Below, piece after piece: positions 34,666-40,443 of a DNA stretch of 40,443 nucleotides (position 1 is the first letter of the stretch; the number at the start of each line of letters is the position of its first letter). The notes under the pieces were generated by a model. It saw only the letters and a list, made by a program, of their open reading frames with translations. It had not been told where the DNA came from and did no database searches. This stretch comes from JBBIWA01 sp037439425 (GTDB taxonomy: Bacteria > Acidobacteriota > Blastocatellia > RBC074). The position numbers and the translations under genes were made by a program. The DNA is taken from NCBI GenBank assembly GCA_037439425.1, contig JBBIWA010000049.1, forward strand, positions 1 through 40,443, given 5' to 3'.

Positions 34666-35655
34666 ATGAAAGACTACCGTGCAATTATTGCTGGGACAGG
34701 CCGGGCACTACCGAAAGGCGTCATTACCAATGCGGATCTGGAAAAGATGGTGGATACCTCTGACGAGTGGATTAGGACCCGTACTGGAATCGAAGAGCGC
34801 CGCCAAGCTGCCAAGGATGAATACACTTCAATGTTTGCGACTGCAGCCTCGCGCAAGGCGCTTGATCGCGCCGGGGTAGATCCGGCAGAGCTGGATTTAA
34901 TTATCTGCGCCACGGTCTGCCCGGATATGATGCTGCCCTCAACAGCGGTCTTCGTTCAATCCCAGCTGGGAGCCAAAGGCGCAGCCGCTTTTGATCTGAC
35001 TGCTGCCTGTTCAGGATTTCTCTATGCCCTGACGGTAGCGGATCAGTTTATCCAGACCGGGGCGCAGCGCCACATCTTGATCATTGGGGCTGAATTGCTG
35101 ACGCGCTATGTGGATTACACCGACCGCGGTACGTGCGTGATTTTCGGTGATGGCGCAGCTGCGGCCGTCATTAAGCGCTCCCCTAATGGAAAGCGGGGCG
35201 TGCTGGCGGCCCGCATTCAGTCTGATGGCGATTATGCCGATTTCCTCTATACGCCGGGTGGCGGCACACGCTATCCGGCCTCACACGAAACCGTCGCTTC
35301 TCGCCTGCACTTCATCAAGATGCGCGGCAACGAGCTCTTTAAGATCGCCGTGCGTTCGATGGAAGAGATCTCGCGTCAGGTGCTGGCTGAGGTGAAGATG
35401 ACGCCGAACGATATTGATCTGCTGGTGCCGCATCAGGCCAATCAGCGCATCACAGATGCGGTGGCCGAGCGCTTGGGGATTGCTCCGGAGAAGGTCTATT
35501 CAAACATCGCGCGCATCGGCAATACCTCATCCGCTTCGATTCCTATTTGTCTTGATGAGCTGGTCGAAGCTGGGCGCCTGAAAGAAGGCATGACCGTCAT
35601 GATGACTTCCTTCGGTGCTGGCGCTACCTGGGGATCGGTGCTGATGCGCTGGTGA
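34666..35655 (+). CDS. fabH: Beta-ketoacyl-ACP synthase III
   Basis: Starts fatty-acid chains by condensing acetyl-CoA (or a branched acyl-CoA) with malonyl-ACP. The product has 329 residues, with the FabH triad C115 (TAACSGFLYAL), H256 (VPHQANQRI) and N286 (GNTSSAS). ATG 34666 follows GCAGGAGCGCTA and starts the conserved YRAIIAGTGRALP; an in-frame ATG at 34636 has no ribosome-binding site. The gene lies between plsX and fabD, with tight spacing, in the fab operon. A typical member; whether it prefers straight or branched primers cannot be judged from sequence. Confidence 0.95.
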   Translation: MKDYRAIIAGTGRALPKGVITNADLEKMVDTSDEWIRTRTGIEERRQAAKDEYTSMFATAASRKALDRAGVDPAELDLIICATVCPDMMLPSTAVFVQSQLGAKGAAAFDLTAACSGFLYALTVADQFIQTGAQRHILIIGAELLTRYVDYTDRGTCVIFGDGAAAAVIKRSPNGKRGVLAARIQSDGDYADFLYTPGGGTRYPASHETVASRLHFIKMRGNELFKIAVRSMEEISRQVLAEVKMTPNDIDLLVPHQANQRITDAVAERLGIAPEKVYSNIARIGNTSSASIPICLDELVEAGRLKEGMTVMMTSFGAGATWGSVLMRW

Positions 35656-35676
35656 GGCGGATGAGAAAGAACTGGC

Positions 35677-36642
35677 ATGGGTAAAATTGCATTCATCTTT
35701 CCGGGCCAGGGATCGCAGTATCCCGGAATGGGGCGCGAGCTGGCAGAGAACTTTGCAGCGGCACGGGCCGTTTTTGAAGAGGCTGATCGGGCTCTGGGGT
35801 TTGATCTGAGCAAGTTGTGTTTCAACGGACCGGATGAGGAGCTGCAATTGACGGCCAACACACAGCCGGCGATCCTGACGGTGTCAATAGCTGCTTTTCG
35901 CGTCCTGAGTGAGTATGGCATCGAACCAGACCTGGTGGCCGGGCATAGTCTGGGCGAATATTCGGCGCTGGTGGCGGCGGGCTCTTTAACCTTGAGCGAG
36001 GCTGTTAGCTTGGTCCAGCTGCGAGGCCAGTTGATGCAGGAGGCGGTCCCGCCGGGCGTGGGCGCGATGGCAGCGATCCTCGGCCTTGAGGCTGAGGAGG
36101 TGGTTGCAGCCTGTGCCATTGCAGCGCGCAATCAGGTCTGTGGGCCAGCCAACTACAACGCTCCGACCCAAACTGTGATTGCTGGCCATCGGGAAGCAGT
36201 TGAACGCGCGGTTGAAGAGTGCCGGCTCCGGGGCGCGCGCCGCGCTGTCCTGCTCAAGGTGAGCGCCCCTTTTCACTCGGCGCTGATGCTGCCCGCGCAG
36301 GAGCGACTGACCGTGCCCCTGGCGAAGACGGAGTTTAAGGATCTGAAGGTACCACTGGTCAATAACGTTGAGGCGCAACTGGTGACAAAGGGGAGCGATG
36401 CGCGCAGCGGGCTGCTGCGTCAGGTCTCAGCACCCGTCTTGTGGACGGCTGGCGTCAACCGGATGCTCGCTGAAGAGGTGGACACTTTCATCGAGGTGGG
36501 GCCAGGCCGTGTGTTGATCGGATTGGTGAAGAGCATCAGCAAGGAAGTGAGCTTACTCAATGTGGAAGACCTCTCTAGCCTGGAGACCACGCTGGAGAGC
36601 CTGAAAGCAAAAGCGGCCGCAGTAGATGCGGAGCGAGATTGA
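35677..36642 (+). CDS. fabD: Malonyl-CoA:ACP transacylase
   Basis: Transfers malonyl from CoA to the acyl carrier protein, feeding fatty-acid elongation. It has 321 residues with FPGQGSQYPGMG at the N-terminus, the nucleophile S91 in GHSLGEYSA and the partner H200 in SAPFHSALM. The order fabH-fabD-fabG-acpP-fabF is the standard one. Its stop lies 4 bases before the fabG start chosen here. ATG 35677 follows GAGAAAG, a modest site. Confidence 0.95.
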   Translation: MGKIAFIFPGQGSQYPGMGRELAENFAAARAVFEEADRALGFDLSKLCFNGPDEELQLTANTQPAILTVSIAAFRVLSEYGIEPDLVAGHSLGEYSALVAAGSLTLSEAVSLVQLRGQLMQEAVPPGVGAMAAILGLEAEEVVAACAIAARNQVCGPANYNAPTQTVIAGHREAVERAVEECRLRGARRAVLLKVSAPFHSALMLPAQERLTVPLAKTEFKDLKVPLVNNVEAQLVTKGSDARSGLLRQVSAPVLWTAGVNRMLAEEVDTFIEVGPGRVLIGLVKSISKEVSLLNVEDLSSLETTLESLKAKAAAVDAERD

Positions 36643-36646
36643 GACA

Positions 36647-37390
36647 ATGTTTAGTTTGATCGGACGCATCGCCCTGGTGACGGGCGGATCGCAAGGCATT
36701 GGCCGCGCGATTGCACTGGTACTGGCCGAGTCTGGAGCTGACGTCGCTGTCATGGCTCGTTCACTTGATAAGTGTGAAGCAGTGGCGGAAGAGATTCGCA
36801 GCCGTGGCCGCCGTGCTCTTGCCGTGCGGGCCGATTTGGCCGTAGCCGAAGAGATTGAAGCGGTCGTGGCGCGCGTTGGCCGAGAACTGGGCCCGATCAG
36901 TATCCTGGTTAATAATGCTGCCATTACCCGCGATGGACTAATGCTGCGGATGAAACGCGAGGATTGGGATGAGGTGATCAAGACCAATCTTACTGGCGCG
37001 TTTTTGCTCACGCAGCAGGTCTTGCCAATGATGACCAGAGCGCGCTACGGGCGGATTATCAACCTGACCTCGGTTGTGGCTCAGGCTGGCAATATTGGGC
37101 AGGTTAACTATACTTCGGCCAAGGCTGGCCTGATTGGCTTCACTAAGGCTGTGGCCCGTGAATATGCTGCGCGTAATATCACGGTCAACGCTATTGCGCC
37201 GGGTTATATCGAGACTCCGATGACTGAGGCGATGAGCCAATCCGCGCGCGAGGCATGGCTTATGCAGATTCCACTCAAGCGTGCCGGCACCGCTCTAGAG
37301 GTTGCTTATGCAGTGGCCTTCCTGGCTTCGGAGGAGGCAGGCTATATTACTGGCCAGGTGCTAAATGTTAATGGTGGAATGTACATGTGA
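36647..37390 (+). CDS. fabG: 3-oxoacyl-ACP reductase
   Basis: NADPH-dependent short-chain dehydrogenase that reduces 3-oxoacyl-ACP in each elongation round. The 247 residues show the Rossmann motif TGGSQGIGR (12-20), NNAAITRD (89-96), and the catalytic N114, S142, Y155 and K159 (YTSAK). The C-terminus GYITGQVLNVNGGMYM is typical. ATG 36647 is preferred because it starts four codons before IALVTGG, as in relatives; the alternative at 36626 lies inside fabD and lacks a ribosome-binding site. After its stop comes an unusual 368-base gap before acpP. Confidence 0.95.
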   Translation: MFSLIGRIALVTGGSQGIGRAIALVLAESGADVAVMARSLDKCEAVAEEIRSRGRRALAVRADLAVAEEIEAVVARVGRELGPISILVNNAAITRDGLMLRMKREDWDEVIKTNLTGAFLLTQQVLPMMTRARYGRIINLTSVVAQAGNIGQVNYTSAKAGLIGFTKAVAREYAARNITVNAIAPGYIETPMTEAMSQSAREAWLMQIPLKRAGTALEVAYAVAFLASEEAGYITGQVLNVNGGMYM

Positions 37391-37470
37391 TAATGGAGGA
37401 TAGATAGCGGCCTTCCCGCCGCGGGCAAAGGGCTGCTGCGCCATGCGCTGTAGCAATTCGAGAAGTTTTT

Positions 37471-37750
37471 GGGAGAAGTCTTTCATGTCGCCTTCGACGA
37501 CACCCTGAGATGATGAAAACCTGAGAGCGCACGCTTGCGAGCATGCAAGATTTTCAGCCCCCAATGAGCACGCAAGGATGCATGCGCTCCCAGGGATTTC
37601 CCGAGGAGTCTTTCATGTCGCCTTCGACGACACCCTGAGATGATGAAACCCTGGGAGCGCACGCTTGCGAGCGTGTCCGGTCTTCGGTAATGGCTTGCTT
37701 AACGAAGGCAGGCAAGTAAGGATACGTGCCTGCCCAGGATTTTCGGAGGA
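37471..37750 (+). repeat. Two dispersed leader-repeat units before acpP
   Basis: Two units lie head to tail 130 bases apart. In each a GGAG box (37471-37475 or about 37604-37608) is followed by TCTTTC and ATG (37485 and 37615), a seven-residue frame MSPSTTP ending in TGA (37508 and 37638), then GATGATGAAA and the arms GCGCACGCTTGCGAGC. About 65 bases are nearly identical between the units. The second ends in CCCAGGATTTTCGGAGG, whose CGGAGG is the acpP ribosome-binding site. The family is also at 1-370 and 8120-8293. Confidence 0.8.
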
Positions 37751-37758
37751 AAAAAGTG

Positions 37759-37998
37759 ATGGCAGAAACGATTGAAGAAAAGGTCAGGCAAATCATCGTA
37801 GATGAACTGGGAGTGGAGGAATCAGAGGTGACCCCGAACGCCCGATTCATTGACGATCTCGGAGCCGATTCGCTCGATACGGTCGAACTGGTGATGCGGT
37901 TTGAAGAAGAGTTCGGGATTGAAATTCCGGACGAAGACGCGGAAAAGATTCAGAGCGTGCGCGACGCGATCAACTACATTGAAGAGCGCAAGAAGTAG
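37759..37998 (+). CDS. acpP: Acyl carrier protein
   Basis: Small acidic carrier of the growing acyl chain, 79 residues. The attachment serine is S38 in GADSLDTVELVM, the site of 4'-phosphopantetheine. The sequence is strongly acidic and four-helical as expected. ATG 37759 follows GGAGGAAAAAAGTG; the frame is open upstream to 37726, but that part belongs to the repeat element. In most bacteria acpP follows fabG closely; here two repeat units intervene and provide the ribosome-binding site, so acpP may be controlled separately from the rest of the operon. Confidence 0.97.
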   Translation: MAETIEEKVRQIIVDELGVEESEVTPNARFIDDLGADSLDTVELVMRFEEEFGIEIPDEDAEKIQSVRDAINYIEERKK

Positions 37999-38211
37999 TG
38001 GGGCAAGCGGCGGAAGCGCCGGGCTAGAGATGGCCTGGCAAGTAGCCTGAGCCTTTCTTCCCGGCTTGCTTCCCGGCTTGCGGCCCCTGGCGGCGCCACT
38101 TTGGTGCAACCACCCCTGGCGCGCAAACCGGACCCAGAGTGGTTGAGGGACAGTAGCACCGGCACTCGGTTGGTGCTTCCCTATCTTCACTCTTAACCAA
38201 GGAAGAGAGCC
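37999..38211 (+). other. Structured leader between acpP and fabF
   Basis: Several inverted pairs occur: CAACCAC/GTGGTTG (about 38107-38146), AGCACC/GGTGCT (about 38155-38177), and TTCCCGGCTTGC repeated twice near 38058-38083. No open frame is supported. The segment could fold as a leader RNA before fabF, or be a decayed repeat; a T-tract is lacking. Confidence 0.4.
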
Positions 38212-39468
38212 GTGACAGAGGAATTGATCAAAAAGAGGGTAGTGGTTACAGGGGTTGGTTTGGTCTCTCCATTAGGTAATACGACGGAAGAGACCTGGGC
38301 CGGCCTGCTGGCCGGGCGCAGCGGAACAGACTATATCACGCGCTTTGATGCCAGTCATTTTCCTGTGCGCTTTGCCGCTGAAACTAAGAAGTTCGATCCG
38401 GCCCACTTCGTCGAGAAGAAAGAGCTGAAGAAGATGGATTATTTCATCTACTACGCGATTGCTGCTGCACGCGAAGCCCTCTCCGACGCGGGCTTGAAGA
38501 TCCCCCCTGAGGAAGCCGAAGAGATTGGCGTCTACATTGGCAGTGGCATCGGGGGATTTAACGTCTTCGAGCGCGAATGCCGAAAATTCCTGGAGGGCGG
38601 CCCTGGTCGCATCTCACCGTTCTTCATCCCAGCAGCGATTGTTAATCTCGCCTCCGGTTATGTCTCAATGTACACGGGCGCAAAGGGGCCGAATTCAGCG
38701 ACGGCGACGGCCTGTAGCTCAGGCGCGCACGCCATTGGCGATAGCTTCAAGATCATCCAGCGCGGCGATGCGGTGGCGATGATCTGTGGCGGTACTGAAG
38801 GGGCGATCACCCCGATGTCGGTGGGTGGCTTTGCGGCGATGCGCGCACTCTCGACCCGTAACGATGATCCGCAGCGGGCTTCGCGACCTTTCGATAAGAA
38901 TCGGGATGGTTTTGTCATCGGCGAGGGGGCCGGGGTTCTGATCCTGGAAGAGCTTGAGCATGCCAGAAGGCGCGGCGCCAAGATCTACGCTGAGATGGTC
39001 GGCTATGGCATGACGAGCGACGCTTTTCATATCACCTCGCCGCCGGATAACGGTGATGGGGCCATGCGCGTTATGCTCAGAGCGATTAAGGACGCAGGGA
39101 TTGCGCCCCACGAGGTGGATTATATCAATGTTCATGGTACTTCGACTCCAGCGGGCGACCGGATCGAAACCATTGCCATCAAGCGCGCTTTTGGTGAACA
39201 CGCCTACAAGCTGGCTGCCAGTTCGACTAAATCCATGACCGGCCATCTACTGGGTGGCGCCGGCGGGCTTGAAGCCGGGATTACCGCACTGGCAGTCTAT
39301 CATCAAGTGCTGCCGCCAACGATCAACTACGAGACGCCAGACCCGGAGTGCGATCTCGACTGCGTGCCCAACCAGGCGCGGCCGGCCCCAATCCGCTACG
39401 CACTCTCCAACAGCTTCGGTTTTGGCGGTACCAATGCGGCCTTACTCTTCAAACGATACGAAGGCTAG
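38212..39468 (+). CDS. fabF: Beta-ketoacyl-ACP synthase II
   Basis: Elongating condensing enzyme of type II fatty-acid synthesis, 418 residues. The catalytic Cys-His-His triad is C168 (TATACSSGAHAIG), H308 (NVHGTSTPAGD) and H345 (KSMTGHLLGGAG), and GFGGTNAALLF closes the protein. It starts with GTG 38212, eight or so bases after AAGGAAGAG. The call FabF, not FabB, rests on the position right after acpP and on the C-S-S motif. It is the last gene of the operon; a 12-bp hairpin lies about 390 bases downstream. Confidence 0.95.
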   Translation: MTEELIKKRVVVTGVGLVSPLGNTTEETWAGLLAGRSGTDYITRFDASHFPVRFAAETKKFDPAHFVEKKELKKMDYFIYYAIAAAREALSDAGLKIPPEEAEEIGVYIGSGIGGFNVFERECRKFLEGGPGRISPFFIPAAIVNLASGYVSMYTGAKGPNSATATACSSGAHAIGDSFKIIQRGDAVAMICGGTEGAITPMSVGGFAAMRALSTRNDDPQRASRPFDKNRDGFVIGEGAGVLILEELEHARRRGAKIYAEMVGYGMTSDAFHITSPPDNGDGAMRVMLRAIKDAGIAPHEVDYINVHGTSTPAGDRIETIAIKRAFGEHAYKLAASSTKSMTGHLLGGAGGLEAGITALAVYHQVLPPTINYETPDPECDLDCVPNQARPAPIRYALSNSFGFGGTNAALLFKRYEG

Positions 39469-39598
39469 TAAAATGACCTGGGATCGTCGTGAAAAAGGGT
39501 CTGCACCCGATTGATTTATTGCCGTGTGGGCAAGGAGAACTTATACTTCAAGCATCGCTGAGTTGAGTCAGGGCTACAGGCGGTAGCGACCACGCTTA

Positions 39599-39832
39599 GT
39601 GCTTGTCTTCACCCAAATCTTTTCACTTCCTAGAATCCCACCACCGGCAGGTGAGGGATCTTTCAAGCTTGTCATCACCCAAATTTTTGTCTGCCGATGC
39701 CACGAGACGAGTCCTGTGGTGTCTCACGCTGGTGGCTACGGTAGCCGGCAACGTGAATCACCACGAGGCAAGCTCGTGGCATTTGTAGTCGCCGCCAGTG
39801 AAAAGATTTGGGTCAGGACAAGCTTTCAAGCC
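39599..39832. repeat. Large nested palindrome, MITE-like
   Basis: TTGTCATCACCCAAAT (about 39665-39680) matches in reverse complement ATTTGGGTCAGGACAA (about 39806-39821). Inside, GATGCCACGAG (39694-) pairs with CTCGTGGCAT, and GGTGGCTAC with GTAGCC at the centre, so the arms are about 80 bases long. The central part is a relative of the TAGCC...AACGTGAA repeat at 31914. An extra direct copy of CTTGTCTTCACCCAAATC stands at about 39602. No transposase is inside; it could be a non-autonomous element or two head-to-head repeats. Confidence 0.65.
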
Positions 39833-39860
39833 CGACCTACAAACGGGAGGCCACTTCTTT

Positions 39861-39890
39861 GAATCCCACCAGCTTCCCCTGGTGGGATTC
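39861..39890. repeat. Perfect 12-bp hairpin downstream of fabF
   Basis: GAATCCCACCAG (39861-39872) and CTGGTGGGATTC (39879-39890) form an exact stem with the six-base loop CTTCCC. A variant half (GAATCCCACCACC) is at about 39633. It may end the fab operon transcript, but no T-tract follows, so it is more likely another repeat. Confidence 0.6.
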
Positions 39891-40063
39891 GGGAAGTCGT
39901 TATTGGTAGGCTGGGCTCGAAAGATCCACCGTATCCTTGCGGCAAAAGTGCGTGATTAGGGACGCGATTTGTGCACCGCAAAAATTTGCTGACAATGAGA
40001 GGCTGAAGATGATAGAGAATCGGCAGTGCCTCGACCTGGCCTCAGAAAGTATCGTGAGAGACC

Positions 40064-40443
40064 CTGGCAGAGGTTGACAAGATTCCGAAAATTGATCCCG
40101 CCGAAATAGATTTATTGATCGAGAAAATCGAGCAAAACCAACTGTCCGATCAGGAGAAGAAGGTCATCTCATAGCTGTTGCGAACCCTGCTCTCTTTGGT
40201 CGGGATGCTGCAAGACAAGAAGGTGAAGCTCCTGCGTTTGCGCCAAATGGTCTTCGGCCGCAAAAGCGAGAAACGGAAGAAAGCCGATCCTGAATCGTCT
40301 CAGGATGAGGAGAAGAAGGATGAGGAGAAGAAGAATGACGAGAAGAAGGATGAGGTCGGCGATACTGATGCCGCCGCGAAGGATCTGGTGGGAACCGTGA
40401 AGAAGGAGAAGTCCAAGGATGAGACGAGCGAGAGTGAGGCGCT
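40064..40443 (+). pseudogene. IS66-family transposase, N-terminal part, with in-frame stop; cut by window edge
   Basis: The frame reads PKIDPAEIDLLIEKIEQNQL then, after TAG 40172-40174, LLRTLLSLVGMLQDKKVKLL and LRLRQMVFGRKSEKRKK. This is the N-terminal helical/coiled-coil region and the basic FGRKSEK motif of IS66 TnpC proteins. After it comes a long Lys/Glu/Asp-rich insert, including three DEEKK-like 15-base repeats. There is no ATG before the first conserved part, and the TAG breaks the coiled coil, so this copy is probably dead unless translation restarts after the stop. The catalytic domain would lie beyond the right edge. Confidence 0.7.

Overview
The window looks like chromosomal DNA of an acidobacterium, possibly class Blastocatellia. 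The clues are an acidobacterial-type VWFA protein, a YVTN-propeller/phosphoesterase fusion, moderately high GC, many exported proteins of unknown function, and gaps filled with palindromic repeats instead of genes. This placement is inference; there is no rRNA gene, and I saw no tRNA gene or CRISPR array.

Layout. 1-370: array of a dispersed, structured repeat. 538-7379 (+): tightly packed operon of three exported alkaline-phosphatase-superfamily enzymes and a phytanoyl-CoA-dioxygenase-like oxygenase. 7492-7773 (-): SelW-like redox protein. 8120-9781 (+): gltX, with a repeat copy as its leader. 10034-11050 (+): aldo/keto reductase. 11205-16447 (-): O-methyltransferase, two PLP-dependent dehydratases, two membrane proteins and a broken small membrane-protein gene. 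16631-20391: STAS protein, VWFA protein and two exported unknowns. 20892-26162 (+): hyuA, a secreted HEAT-repeat protein, hyuB. 26254-29393 (-): metallopeptidase, aroB, small membrane protein. 30402-30974 (+): exported unknown. 30975-32432: repeat-rich region with a frameshifted transposase relic. 32685-39468 (+): lipid operon yceD-rpmF-plsX-fabH-fabD-fabG-acpP-fabF behind a consensus promoter. 39599-40443: palindromic element and the start of a broken IS66-type transposase gene.

How the genes work together. The clearest unit is the right-hand cluster, which supplies acyl-phosphate for phospholipids (PlsX) and the core of type II fatty-acid synthesis, linked to ribosomal protein L32 as in many bacteria. 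HyuA and HyuB should form one ATP-dependent hydantoinase/oxoprolinase-type enzyme, although another gene lies between them. The left operon is probably for phosphoester or phosphonate scavenging.

The most unusual content is non-coding. One repeat family carries a covarying hairpin, often a start codon with a tiny reading frame, and ends in a Shine-Dalgarno sequence that lies directly before acpP and gltX. A second palindromic family occurs three times within 3 kb, once in frame inside hyuB. A membrane-protein reading frame is interrupted by two in-frame TGA codons.
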